From positions 140,190 to 204,189 of the forward strand of contig JAUMTW010000002.1 in the NCBI GenBank assembly GCA_030531005.1: a DNA stretch of 64,000 nt, written 5' to 3'. The notes beneath the pieces are model-generated. The model saw only the letters and a list, made by a program, of their open reading frames with translations, did not search any database and was not told the origin of the DNA. This DNA comes from Corynebacterium sp. GTDB taxonomy: Bacteria > Actinomycetota > Actinomycetes > Mycobacteriales > Mycobacteriaceae. The position numbers and the translations under genes are program-made. Shown here piece after piece: positions 18,567 to 26,947 of the stretch (its first letter is position 1; the number at the start of each line of letters is the position of its first letter).

Positions 18567-20584
18567 TACTTGTAATTCCTTGTCATCAGCGGGATCGATT
18601 CGAACGTCAATGGCTCAGCGTGACGAATGAAGCCATCTGGCTGAGAACCTGGCTCCCAAGCGGAAACGAAGCACCAGTTCTCATCGTCACGCTCTGCCTC
18701 ACCTTCTTCAGAAAGGTGATCATCACGGTAGTGCGCACCACAGGACTCATCGCGGTCCAAGGCATCAACGCACATCAACTCGCCTAGATCCAAGTAGTCG
18801 GCGACGCGGGCTGCGTACTCGAGCACTTGGTTCATGGTGGTTTGTTCACCGGGGATACGCATATTAGCCCAGAAGTCCTCGCGGATTTCGCGAATAATGC
18901 GAATACCTTCCTTCAGACCTTCCACATTGCGAGACACACCACAGTAGCGGTACAGCGCCTCCCCTAACTGACGGTGGTAGTACTCCGGGCCATGTGGATT
19001 ATCGCCACGGATATTCATCAGCTTGTCTAGGCGAGCTTGTGCACGCTCCAAGGCGGCTTGGGCCTCTACACCTGCAGCATCGAGTTGCTCTTCGCCCAGG
19101 TGATCAGCCAAGAAGTGGGGCACAGTGAATGGCAGGGTGAACCAACCATCCACAGAAGCTGACAGCAAGGAGTTTGCACCCAGGCGGTTTGCCCCGTGGT
19201 AGGTCCAGGAACATTCGCCGGCGGCAAATAGGCCCTCAATGGAGGTCATCTCATTGAAGTCGGTCCACAGACCACCCATAGTGAAGTGGCAGGTTGGAGC
19301 GATACGCATTGGCGTCTCGAAAGGATCCTCACCAATTGCCTCTTCATACATTTGGAAGAGGTTGGAGTAGCGCTCCTTCACAGTAGCCTTACCAAGACGC
19401 TCGATGGCATCACGGAAGTCCAGGTATGCGGAGTTGTGCAGTGGTCCTACACCAAGGCCCTTATTGATCTGCTGAGAAATCGCACGCGATGCCACGTCGC
19501 GAGGCACCAAGTTACCGAAGGCTGGGTAGCGACGCTCTAGGAAGTAGTCACGCTCTTCTTCAGGAATGGTGTTCGGATCGCGGTCATCTTCGGGCTGAAT
19601 TGGCGACCACACACGGCCATCATTACGCAGGGATTCCGACATCAAAATGGTCTTGGACTGCCATTCGGAGTTCACCGGCAAACCGGTGGGGTGGAACTGA
19701 ATGAAAGCCGGCGATGCCAGGTAGGCGCCTTGGTCGTAGGCGCGCATCATGGCAGAAGCGTTAGAGTTCTTTGCCAAAGTAGACATGTGGAAGACGTTGC
19801 CGTAACCACCAGTGCCCAGGATGACCGCATGTCCGGTGTGCGCGGAGAGCTCACCAGTCATGATGTTTCGGGTCACAATACCCTTACAACGGCGCTTACC
19901 GTCTTCTTCGACCACAATCAGGTCTTGCATATCGTGGTGGGTAAACATCTCCACGCTGCCCAAGTGGATCTGGCGCTGCAATGCCGAGGCAGTGGACAGC
20001 TGGAGCTGCTGTCCTGTTTGACCACGAGTGTAGTACGTACGGGAGACCTGCACGCCGCCAAACGAACGGGTTGCTAGCGTACCACCGTACTCACGGGCGA
20101 ATGGTGCACCAATCGCGTTCATGTGATCAATAACGCGGACAGATTCATAGGCTAGACGCCAACAGTCGGACTCGCGGCACCGGTAGTCGCCACCTTTAAC
20201 AGTGTCCTTGACGTGGCGATAGGCGCCATCGTTATCGACCTTCTTACCACGAGCGGAGTTCACACCACCCTGCGCCGCAATGGAGTGCGCACGGCGCGGG
20301 GCATCGTGGTAAGTGAATGCTTTCACGTTATAACCGAGCTCACCGAGAGCAGCTGCGGCAGCACCTGCGGCCAGGCCGGTGCCGACAACCACGATGGTGA
20401 ACTTGCGGCGGTTCAGCGGGGAGACCAGGTTCATGTGGTCCTTGTGGTACTCCCACATATCTTTTGTGGGCACACCCTTTGGCTCAGCTGAGTCAAGCAC
20501 GCTACCGATTTGTACGCCAGGAACAATGGAGGCTGGTGCCTGAAACTCGGCGGGCTGGGCGGCCTGCAAGGTTGGGTTCGTCAT
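18566..20584 (-). CDS. sdhA: Succinate dehydrogenase flavoprotein subunit
   Basis: 672 residues. FAD-binding GTGLAAGAAAAALGELGYNV, the covalent-FAD histidine region HSIAAQGGVNSARG, the substrate site with FIQFHPTGLP, CHFTMGGL and GECSWTYHGANRLGANSL. Oxidises succinate to fumarate. Sequence features match the corynebacterial/Bacillus-type menaquinone-dependent SQR (large SdhA of about 670 residues). Start ATG with GGAG 10 nt upstream; second gene of sdhC-A-B. Confidence 0.95.
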   Translation of the reverse strand: MTNPTLQAAQPAEFQAPASIVPGVQIGSVLDSAEPKGVPTKDMWEYHKDHMNLVSPLNRRKFTIVVVGTGLAAGAAAAALGELGYNVKAFTYHDAPRRAHSIAAQGGVNSARGKKVDNDGAYRHVKDTVKGGDYRCRESDCWRLAYESVRVIDHMNAIGAPFAREYGGTLATRSFGGVQVSRTYYTRGQTGQQLQLSTASALQRQIHLGSVEMFTHHDMQDLIVVEEDGKRRCKGIVTRNIMTGELSAHTGHAVILGTGGYGNVFHMSTLAKNSNASAMMRAYDQGAYLASPAFIQFHPTGLPVNSEWQSKTILMSESLRNDGRVWSPIQPEDDRDPNTIPEEERDYFLERRYPAFGNLVPRDVASRAISQQINKGLGVGPLHNSAYLDFRDAIERLGKATVKERYSNLFQMYEEAIGEDPFETPMRIAPTCHFTMGGLWTDFNEMTSIEGLFAAGECSWTYHGANRLGANSLLSASVDGWFTLPFTVPHFLADHLGEEQLDAAGVEAQAALERAQARLDKLMNIRGDNPHGPEYYHRQLGEALYRYCGVSRNVEGLKEGIRIIREIREDFWANMRIPGEQTTMNQVLEYAARVADYLDLGELMCVDALDRDESCGAHYRDDHLSEEGEAERDDENWCFVSAWEPGSQPDGFIRHAEPLTFESIPLMTRNYK

Positions 20585-20601
20585 ATTCTCCAGAGCTCCT
20601 T

Positions 20602-21360
20602 TTAAGAAATCAGCCCGGTGGCGATGGACAGTGGAATTGCGATGTTGCCGATCATTACCAAGGCAGGCAGCAAGTATGCAATGAAGAGCATCACTGCACG
20701 CCAGCGCTGCCCAGTAATACCCAGGTCAGAAGTGGCCAGCCAGATGCCGTGGGTGAGGTGGAAGAACAGCGCAACCATGGCAATGATGTAGAAGATTGTC
20801 ACTGGCCAGCGGCTAAAGGTGGCGATCATATTGGCATAAATCGCGCCGTGTTCGAAGGTCTCTGGGGCAATTGGCTGTGCACCTACAGTCAGATCCAGGA
20901 TGTGGAAGACGATGAACGCCAGCAGGATAACGCCGGTGAACAGCATGGTCCGACTGCTGAAGGAATCAAGGCCGCCGATAAGATTGGTGCGACGGAATTT
21001 GCCGCGCGAAACCTTGGAGCGGCGGGCGAGCACGAATGCACCCACAACGTGAATTAAGATCGCAGCAAGCAGTACGATACGCACGACCCACAACATGCCC
21101 TCGCGTGGGAAGAGCGGTTCAAGTAGCGTACGCAGCCACTCACCGTACTCGTCAATGGAACGGGTTCCATCGTCGTACACAGGGCTAAAGACCTTCAGGT
21201 TTCCGGCCATGTGGACGAAAACGAAGATCGCGAACATCAGTCCGGTTATAGCCATGCCGAGCTTGATTGCCCAAGTCGGCACCTTTGGCTTTTCCCGTAA
21301 AGGCTTTTCAGTAATTTTGCCGTGCGCAATGGCGTCACGGTCGACATTTTGAACAGTCAT
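20602..21360 (-). CDS. sdhC: Succinate dehydrogenase cytochrome b subunit
   Basis: 252 residues, with five hydrophobic helices (about 33-52, 86-107, 135-156, 180-205, 225-247) as in the fused-type diheme cytochrome b558 subunit. Candidate haem histidines lie in FVHMAGNLK, ILIHVVGA, IVFHILD and FFHLTHGIW. Anchors SdhAB to the membrane and reduces menaquinone. The ATG at 21360 follows GGAGGTGCC; the frame is open to 21408 but lacks a ribosome site there. First gene of the operon; a GlxR-type operator lies upstream. Confidence 0.93.
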   Translation of the reverse strand: MTVQNVDRDAIAHGKITEKPLREKPKVPTWAIKLGMAITGLMFAIFVFVHMAGNLKVFSPVYDDGTRSIDEYGEWLRTLLEPLFPREGMLWVVRIVLLAAILIHVVGAFVLARRSKVSRGKFRRTNLIGGLDSFSSRTMLFTGVILLAFIVFHILDLTVGAQPIAPETFEHGAIYANMIATFSRWPVTIFYIIAMVALFFHLTHGIWLATSDLGITGQRWRAVMLFIAYLLPALVMIGNIAIPLSIATGLIS

Positions 21361-21426
21361 GGCACCTCCAGTCTCACCTTCCATGCTATGCATATCGGAC
21401 AGGTTCAACCACTAAGCGCGTACTCA

Positions 21427-21442
21427 TATGACCTACATCACA
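21427..21442 (-). promoter_or_regulatory. Likely GlxR (cAMP-CRP type) operator upstream of sdhC
   Basis: On the minus strand TGTGATGTAGGTCATA, agreeing with the CRP/GlxR pattern TGTGANNTANNTCACA except at one base of the second half. It lies 67-82 nt upstream of the sdhC start. GlxR control of sdhCAB is established in C. glutamicum. Confidence 0.65.
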
Positions 21443-21750
21443 TTCTCCAAATAACCCCTCTCACCTGCGATAAGGCTAGCCTAGCTTTAAGGTTTTCAGA
21501 CTTCGAGAGAATTTCATAGCCCCTACATGCACTTTTAGAGAAGCCTCAAATGACACCTTCGGCTGTCATCTAGCGCCAGCGCTCACCCCCGCTTTTTATA
21601 CCCAACCTTCCCCTACCCCCATTCGGGATAGACCAAATGGCCCGCGTATCTCAGACCCGGTAATCCACCCCCCTGACACATCATCGAACTGCTACACGAC
21701 TTGCAGCCGAGGACCCAGCACCACTTCACCGGAAACGCAATAACTACCTC
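21443..21750. other. Upstream region of sdhC
   Basis: About 300 bp with no gene. It should hold the sdh promoter; no feature other than the GlxR-like site can be defended. Confidence 0.4.
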
Positions 21751-21787
21751 ATAAAAAATCTCCCTGACGCGTGCGCATCAGGGAGTA
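21751..21787 (-). terminator. Terminator of the 21929-22381 gene
   Basis: Arms CTCCCTGA (21760-21767) and TCAGGGAG (21778-21785); on the minus strand followed by ATTTTTTAT. A classical intrinsic terminator. Confidence 0.85.
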
Positions 21788-21842
21788 AAGCTGACAAAAA
21801 CTCACTCGAATTCTATCGAGTTCTATCGAGCATCAAACCTAT

Positions 21843-21882
21843 CCGAGGCGAACTAGCCGGGGCGAACTAGCCGAGGCGAACT
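21843..21882. repeat. 14-bp tandem repeat, nearly three copies
   Basis: GAGGCGAACTAGCC, GGGGCGAACTAGCC, GAGGCGAACTA follow one another, just after a shorter duplication (TTCTATCGAG twice, about 21811-21832). Non-coding; looks like recent slippage. Confidence 0.7.
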
Positions 21883-21928
21883 ATCGAAGGCACAACATCT
21901 ACCAGCCGCACACGCGTCTCCCCCGGAG

Positions 21929-22381
21929 TCAAGAAAACAAGAGACTCACTTGGCCAAAGAAGAACATGACACTGACAAAAGCAATACCACCCACTGCAGC
22001 CCAAAACACCCCTGGGCGCAGCTGCTCCGATGCATCTTCACCAAAAGGCTGTGCCCGCCATAGAGTCCAAGCCAAAAAGGCGCCTGGAATATTCGCACAC
22101 GAAAGCTGCTGAAAAATCGCGAAGATACTAAAAATTCGCAAATAATCCGTATCTCGCAGTGCATAGCGCAGCACCCCCATCATGAGGAGATTCAAGCACG
22201 CATAGCCGAAGGAAAAGGCTGCACCCGGATCCCCTAAAATACTGTCCACCTCGGTGCCACTCCCGGCAGAAATGACAAAGGTAAACAACCCAAAAGCCAC
22301 TGCCGATAATGCCCAATACCAGAAGAGGATCCGGGCGCTCCGCTGTGGATTTGTTAACAGAGAATGGAACCAGCCAAACAA
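21929..22381 (-). CDS. Four-helix membrane protein, unknown
   Basis: 150 residues, starting at TTG with GAGGA 7-8 nt upstream. Hydrophobic segments at about 17-38, 52-72, 83-107 and 125-147 suggest four transmembrane helices. No motif recognised. It has its own strong terminator and lies just downstream of an RpiR-type regulator in the same direction, though 160 bp separate them. Confidence 0.65.
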   Translation of the reverse strand: MFGWFHSLLTNPQRSARILFWYWALSAVAFGLFTFVISAGSGTEVDSILGDPGAAFSFGYACLNLLMMGVLRYALRDTDYLRIFSIFAIFQQLSCANIPGAFLAWTLWRAQPFGEDASEQLRPGVFWAAVGGIAFVSVMFFFGQVSLLFS

Positions 22382-22540
22382 TGCTCAGTCCTCTTTTCTT
22401 TTTGCTTTTTCTTTATGATCAATTGCTATTGAAACTTCACACTGGCAAGACGACAAGTCGAGCGTACGGAGCCAAAAATAGTGGATTAAGCCTTTCAAGA
22501 CCCGCACTCCACAGCAAAGGAGCAATCCTGTCCAGCGCTA

Positions 22541-23299
22541 TTAGCGGCAATCCATAATGTAGCGCACCAAATAATCTAAGACTATGCTCAAACCCACGAA
22601 CGAGTAGTACTTACCTGGATGCCACTCCGCCTGAATTGCAGTAGCACTATATTGCACATTCCAGCGCGCTGCCTGTGCCATCCGGTTTGGTCCCGTTCGG
22701 GTCACCGCCAATAACGGAATATTGCGTAGTTTGAGCCGTTCGGGGATATCCACATATTCCTTGGTTTCTCCACTCAAAGATGCCAACACCACCACATCAT
22801 CGGGCTGCATAAGCGGGACTACGAGGAGGAATTCTGTGAGATCAGAAATCTGCACCGCTCGAATCCCATTATTTAATAAGGACTTTGCAAATTCCCGCAA
22901 GGCATTACGCTGAGCCATCCCGGTGCCAATGCAATAGACCGTGCCCGCATCCAAAATGTGCTGCGCTAAGGGATCGAAATCTTGCTGCCGTAAATGAGCA
23001 ATAGTGCTTTGAATATCTTGGGCCTGTAGTTCTAGTCGCGAGCGCGGCACTGCAACTTGTTGACCAGCAATTTGCGAGCGCAGATAATACTTCAGCTCCG
23101 CGAAGCCACTAAAACCTAACTTTTTGGATACCCGCATAACAGAAGAAGGCGAGGTATAGGTGGCCGCGGCTACTGCCTGAACAGACATGGTGCTGACCGT
23201 GCGTTGGTTGGCGAGCAAATAAGACAAAATTTGGCGTTCCGTCTCATTCCAATTGCTCGCCTGCGCGGCAACTAAGCTATCAAAGTCTTTATTCTCCAC
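22541..23299 (-). CDS. MurR/RpiR-family transcriptional regulator
   Basis: 252 residues: N-terminal helix-turn-helix of the RpiR type (about 1-77, MSVQAVAAATYTSPSSVMRV as recognition unit) and a C-terminal SIS sugar-phosphate-binding domain (about 100-245: GTVYCIGTGMAQRNALREFA, VVLASLSGETKEYVDIPERL). Such proteins respond to phosphosugars. The next upstream gene is a PTS alpha-glucoside permease, so the inferred job is control of the PTS/GH13 cluster by a phosphorylated disaccharide. Confidence 0.85.
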   Translation of the reverse strand: MENKDFDSLVAAQASNWNETERQILSYLLANQRTVSTMSVQAVAAATYTSPSSVMRVSKKLGFSGFAELKYYLRSQIAGQQVAVPRSRLELQAQDIQSTIAHLRQQDFDPLAQHILDAGTVYCIGTGMAQRNALREFAKSLLNNGIRAVQISDLTEFLLVVPLMQPDDVVVLASLSGETKEYVDIPERLKLRNIPLLAVTRTGPNRMAQAARWNVQYSATAIQAEWHPGKYYSFVGLSIVLDYLVRYIMDCR

Positions 23300-23690
23300 G
23301 CCACACTGCCTTTACGAATCTTTACTGGCTACAGCGAGTAATATCCGCCAGCGCCCATCCAGATCAATGCCAAAATGTTGGTTATACACAAAGGCAGTTT
23401 ACCGGAAAAGTTTCGCAGAAAAAGGCTCCGCCCCCGCTCGCTGCGCACCATGTATATGCACCGCTATACGCACGGAGCATTACCACACCCAACTTTAGCC
23501 AAAACAACAGCATAATTATCTTAGCGGGACACGGAAGCGCGGAAACGCCACAAAGAGCAGCCAGTTCACAATCCGTTATCACGATCGCAAACCTGATGGC
23601 ATTAACTACGGTGTCATTAACTACGGTGGCGCTGCGACAGCAATAACTGCGATGAAATTGACTGTGACGGCATTGATTGTGAGAGCATTG
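23300..23690. other. Intergenic region between the regulator and PTS genes
   Basis: About 390 bp, no supported gene. It contains a short direct repeat (CATTAACTACGGTG, twice at about 23598-23628). Presumably carries the promoter of the RpiR gene. Confidence 0.4.
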
Positions 23691-23696
23691 AAGGGC

Positions 23697-23737
23697 GAAA
23701 AAGCCAAGGTCACTGCAGTAGCTGGCTTGGCTTTTTC
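23697..23737 (-). terminator. Terminator of the PTS gene
   Basis: Perfect 12-bp arms GAAAAAGCCAAG (23697-23708) and CTTGGCTTTTTC (23726-23737). On the minus strand the second arm supplies CTTTTTC. 23 nt after the PTS stop codon. Confidence 0.75.
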
Positions 23738-23759
23738 AATCCGATGATTTTCGCTACGG

Positions 23760-25685
23760 CTATGAGGTCTTAGCCTTATTCACCATGTCTTCAAACTTGT
23801 CGCGTACTTGCGGAACATCCATTCCCACAATTACCTGAATAGCCTTACCGTTATTCACCAAACCTAACGCGCCAGCATTGCTAAAGTCCCCTGGCGAAGC
23901 TACCAATTCGGAATCAGCAACAGACACCCGCAAACGAGTAGCACAGTTATTCACATCCGTAATATTCTCCGGGCCTCCCAACAACGAGAGGAATGCTCGA
24001 GCGCGTGGAGTATAGGGATCTTGTGACTCTGGTTCAGGCTCAACAAAGTCAATGGCATCCTCCAGAGAATCAGGATTATTCACCATGTCTTCAAACTTGT
24101 CGCGTACTTGCGGAACATCCATTCCCACAATTACCTGAATAGCCTTACCGTTATTCACCAAACCTAACGCGCCAGCATTGCTAAAGTCCCCTGGCGAAGC
24201 TACCAATTCGGAATCAGCAACAGACACCCGCAAACGAGTAGCACAGTTATTCACATCCGTAATATTCTCCGGGCCTCCCAACAACGAGAGGAATGCTCGA
24301 GCGCGTGGAGTATAGGGATCATCATCAGCGGCTTTTTCACCCTTAGCTGCAGCGGCTCCGGCGGCAGCGGCATTCTTGTTCTTCTTGGCATCGCGATACT
24401 CTTGCTTCGAGTAGAACTTCACCTCATCAGTATCTTCCCGGCCCGGGGTCTTAAGATCGAGCTTCACAATAAGGTAACGGAACAAGAAGAAGTAAATAGC
24501 AGTGAAACTCAGGCCAATAATGATTTGGCGCACGTAGACGCCCCCGTGTGCGGACCATAATGGAATCCAGTTTTGAGAAGCGAAGTCAATAAGGCCACCT
24601 CCCATATTGCCAACCAAACCAAATTGGTACATCAACGCAGCCATTAGGCCAGCCAAAACAGCGTGTGCTACGAACAAAACTGGAGCAACGAACAGGAAGG
24701 TGAACTCTAAAGGCTCAGTGATGCCGGTCAGCATGGCAGTCAAGACCACGGGGATTAGCAGCGCTAGAGTTTCCTTGCGCTTCTCCTGCTTAGCGGTGGT
24801 ATAGAATGCGGCGGCAATGCCTAGCGGGGCGAAGACCTTGGAGTTACCGTGCAGGGAGAACCCACCAGCGGGGAATTGTTCCTTCAGCGGAGCAGGATTG
24901 TCTGCAAAAACATTAATATTTTCTACCCAGGTGCGCTGGATACCATCTGGCACCACAGCCGGGCCAAAGACGAATGGCGAATAGACGAAGTGGTGCAAAC
25001 CAGTTGGGATCAAGATCCGCTCCAAGAAGGTATAGAGACCCACTCCAAAGACACCGGAAGAGATGAGGAAGCCCTGCAGCGCAGCAATACCATTTTGTAC
25101 CTGCGGCCAGACAAAACAAGTAATGATTGCTATAGGAATCATTATCAGCATTCCCACCGCATAGACATATTGGGTACCTTGGAAGATGCCAATGAAATCT
25201 GGGAGCTTCTTTTCAAAGTATTTGTTGTGCAGCCACACTGCGATCGCAGAGATGAAGATTGCGCCCAAGATACCGGTGTCTAAGGTTTTAATTCCGGCAA
25301 TGGTAGTAAGCCCAGAATCGCCACCGGGTTCTTGACTATAATCCACCCCGAAAGTGCCTCCAAAGAGCTCTAAGAGAGCTGCAACCAAATAATTGAAGGT
25401 GAGGTAGATCATTGCTGCTTCGAGCACCGCACGCGCATTCGCTGATTTTGCTAGCGCAATGGGCAGTCCGAGCACAAAGAGCAACTCCATTTGATTGAAG
25501 ACTGTCCAAGCGCCTTGTTCCCAGATGTACCAAGCATTCGACCACCAAGTACCCTCTGCGGCCAGGCCACCAAAAATGTCTTCATTCTGGGCGATGATGC
25601 CCAATGCCACGGCCAAACCGGCCACCGCAAAAAGCAACACTGGGGCTAGCATTGCGCTGCCGAACCGTTGCACTTTTTCCATCAT
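23760..25685 (-). CDS. PTS permease EIICB, alpha-glucoside type, with duplicated EIIB
   Basis: 641 residues. EIIC (about 1-420) with ten or so membrane segments, the ILIPTGLHHFVYSPF and GITEPLEFTFLF signatures of the glucose/alpha-glucoside (MalX/GlvC-like) family. A charged, Ala-rich linker leads to two EIIB domains, residues 456-537 and 556-637, each with the phosphorylation site NNCATRLR (Cys481 and Cys581), joined by an acidic linker (PDSLEDAIDFVEPEPESQ). The two EIIB coding units are identical at DNA level (see repeat). No EIIA domain is present, so phosphate must come from a separate EIIA. The ATG at 25685 follows GGAGAT; the frame is open to 25784 without a ribosome site. Divergent from the EEP hydrolase across a palindromic operator. 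Confidence 0.88.
   Translation of the reverse strand: MMEKVQRFGSAMLAPVLLFAVAGLAVALGIIAQNEDIFGGLAAEGTWWSNAWYIWEQGAWTVFNQMELLFVLGLPIALAKSANARAVLEAAMIYLTFNYLVAALLELFGGTFGVDYSQEPGGDSGLTTIAGIKTLDTGILGAIFISAIAVWLHNKYFEKKLPDFIGIFQGTQYVYAVGMLIMIPIAIITCFVWPQVQNGIAALQGFLISSGVFGVGLYTFLERILIPTGLHHFVYSPFVFGPAVVPDGIQRTWVENINVFADNPAPLKEQFPAGGFSLHGNSKVFAPLGIAAAFYTTAKQEKRKETLALLIPVVLTAMLTGITEPLEFTFLFVAPVLFVAHAVLAGLMAALMYQFGLVGNMGGGLIDFASQNWIPLWSAHGGVYVRQIIIGLSFTAIYFFLFRYLIVKLDLKTPGREDTDEVKFYSKQEYRDAKKNKNAAAAGAAAAKGEKAADDDPYTPRARAFLSLLGGPENITDVNNCATRLRVSVADSELVASPGDFSNAGALGLVNNGKAIQVIVGMDVPQVRDKFEDMVNNPDSLEDAIDFVEPEPESQDPYTPRARAFLSLLGGPENITDVNNCATRLRVSVADSELVASPGDFSNAGALGLVNNGKAIQVIVGMDVPQVRDKFEDMVNKAKTS
23776..24320. 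repeat. 245-bp perfect direct repeat encoding EIIB
   Basis: 23776-24020 and 24076-24320 match at every base by direct comparison of the lines, offset exactly 300 bp (100 codons), so the reading frame is kept. Flanks diverge at once on both sides. Confidence 0.97.
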
Positions 25686-25800
25686 GGTTGGATCTCCTAT
25701 AAGTATTCCCGCACCCTGGGTGCAGGCGAGTCCGTACTGTTTCCCCTTTAGCGTAAGTGGTAAGCAATACTTGCTCCTAGCCATTCGTCTTGGTTAGGAA

Positions 25801-25824
25801 TTTGTACCGCTATGTTGGTACAAA
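25801..25824. promoter_or_regulatory. 24-bp palindromic operator
   Basis: TTTGTACC (25801-25808), 8-nt spacer, GGTACAAA (25817-25824): perfect 8-bp arms. It sits between the divergent PTS gene (start 25685) and EEP hydrolase gene (start 25867), as expected for a regulator that controls both. The binding protein is not known; the RpiR regulator at 22541 is the nearest candidate. Confidence 0.65.
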
Positions 25825-25866
25825 ATAGTATTTCGATGCCTGGCTGGAATTTCTAGAGTAGGAATT

Positions 25867-26712
25867 ATGAAATTGCTCAGCCTCAATGTCCACAGCTGGA
25901 TGGAAATTCACCCCAGCGAAAAGCTCCTGCATCTTGCCCAGGCGATTGTGGCCCACCGTGTGGATATTGTGGCTTTGCAAGAAGTGAACCAGCTTCGACT
26001 GCCCGAGCCAGACTACTCTACAGAACCATCTTCGCGCGTATCTTCTCAGATGCGCCTGCCCCACCCCGCCGCCGGATTTGATAATTTCGCAGCTCTGTTA
26101 TGCCAACTTTTGGCAAGTTGGGGCGAGGATTATACGTGGTACTGGTCCCCGGCCCATATTGGTTTTGAGCGCTATGACGAAGGTGTTGCAATCTTGGTAC
26201 GCCAAGATAGTTTCCCGGTGACGACTCAAAAAACCCTGGTTCTCACCGATCACCCATACAATGATGTTCGTCGCAGGGTAGCTCAGGCAGTATGCTTCCA
26301 AGATTTTTGGGTAGCTTCTGGCCATTTTTCCTGGTGGGAACGCGATGGTGCTGCATTATTTCGGCCGGAATGGGATACCCTTCAAGCATTTAGTAATGCG
26401 CAGCTTGACCAAGGCAAACCCACCTTGGTTGCCGGGGATCTCAATAATCCAGCAAGTGTAATTGGGGAAGGGTTTGATTATGTGCGCAGCCTTGGCTGGC
26501 TAGATACATACCAGCTGTGTGCGGAGCCTCAGGGCGCAAATACTATTATGGAGCCTATAGCCGGTTGGGAGGATACCACCGGTCCGCGCCGCATTGATTA
26601 TGTGCTGAGCAATACTGCCATTAGCGTGACCCAGCATTCAGTAATTTTTGATGGTAAGAATTTCCCGGTAGTTTCCGATCACTATGGTTTGCTGGTGGAG
26701 CTTCGTTGGTGA
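25867..26712 (+). CDS. Endonuclease/exonuclease/phosphatase (EEP) family hydrolase
   Basis: 281 residues, no signal peptide. EEP landmarks: KLLSLNVHSWME at the N-terminus, VDIVALQEVNQL (metal-binding Glu), GDLNNP (Asp/Asn pair), GPRRIDYVLSN and the C-terminal SDHYGLLVEL (catalytic Asp-His). This fold cleaves phosphodiesters or phosphomonoesters; the substrate cannot be told from sequence. Its place beside an alpha-glucoside PTS and GH13 gene suggests a sugar-phosphate or related substrate, which is inference. Confidence 0.82.
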   Translation: MKLLSLNVHSWMEIHPSEKLLHLAQAIVAHRVDIVALQEVNQLRLPEPDYSTEPSSRVSSQMRLPHPAAGFDNFAALLCQLLASWGEDYTWYWSPAHIGFERYDEGVAILVRQDSFPVTTQKTLVLTDHPYNDVRRRVAQAVCFQDFWVASGHFSWWERDGAALFRPEWDTLQAFSNAQLDQGKPTLVAGDLNNPASVIGEGFDYVRSLGWLDTYQLCAEPQGANTIMEPIAGWEDTTGPRRIDYVLSNTAISVTQHSVIFDGKNFPVVSDHYGLLVELRW

Positions 26713-26795
26713 TGTTCTTTATCAATACATCTTACTCGACTCTCACGTGTACCAAGATCCACCCTTCTTTTTTCCAGCCCCAAAAATCGCAACGG

Positions 26796-26828
26796 TAACA
26801 AAGGTAACAAAGGTAACAAAGGCAAACA
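26796..26828. repeat. 9-bp tandem repeat, three copies
   Basis: GGTAACAAA repeated three times followed by a variant GGCAAACAAAG, in the gap between the EEP and GH13 genes. Confidence 0.8.
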
Positions 26829-26947
26829 AAGCCAACTCTGAATCGCAGGCGACTTAGCTCAAAATTTTACGAGGTTCTTTCGTTCCCTCACGCGGCAACG
26901 TCAGCACCTACACTTTGCATTTTTTCTTAAGAGAAAGGATACGAACC

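Noticed and set aside
20464..21057. 197-codon plus-strand frame
   Set aside because: Lies opposite sdhA/sdhC; no domain, start without ribosome site; shadow.
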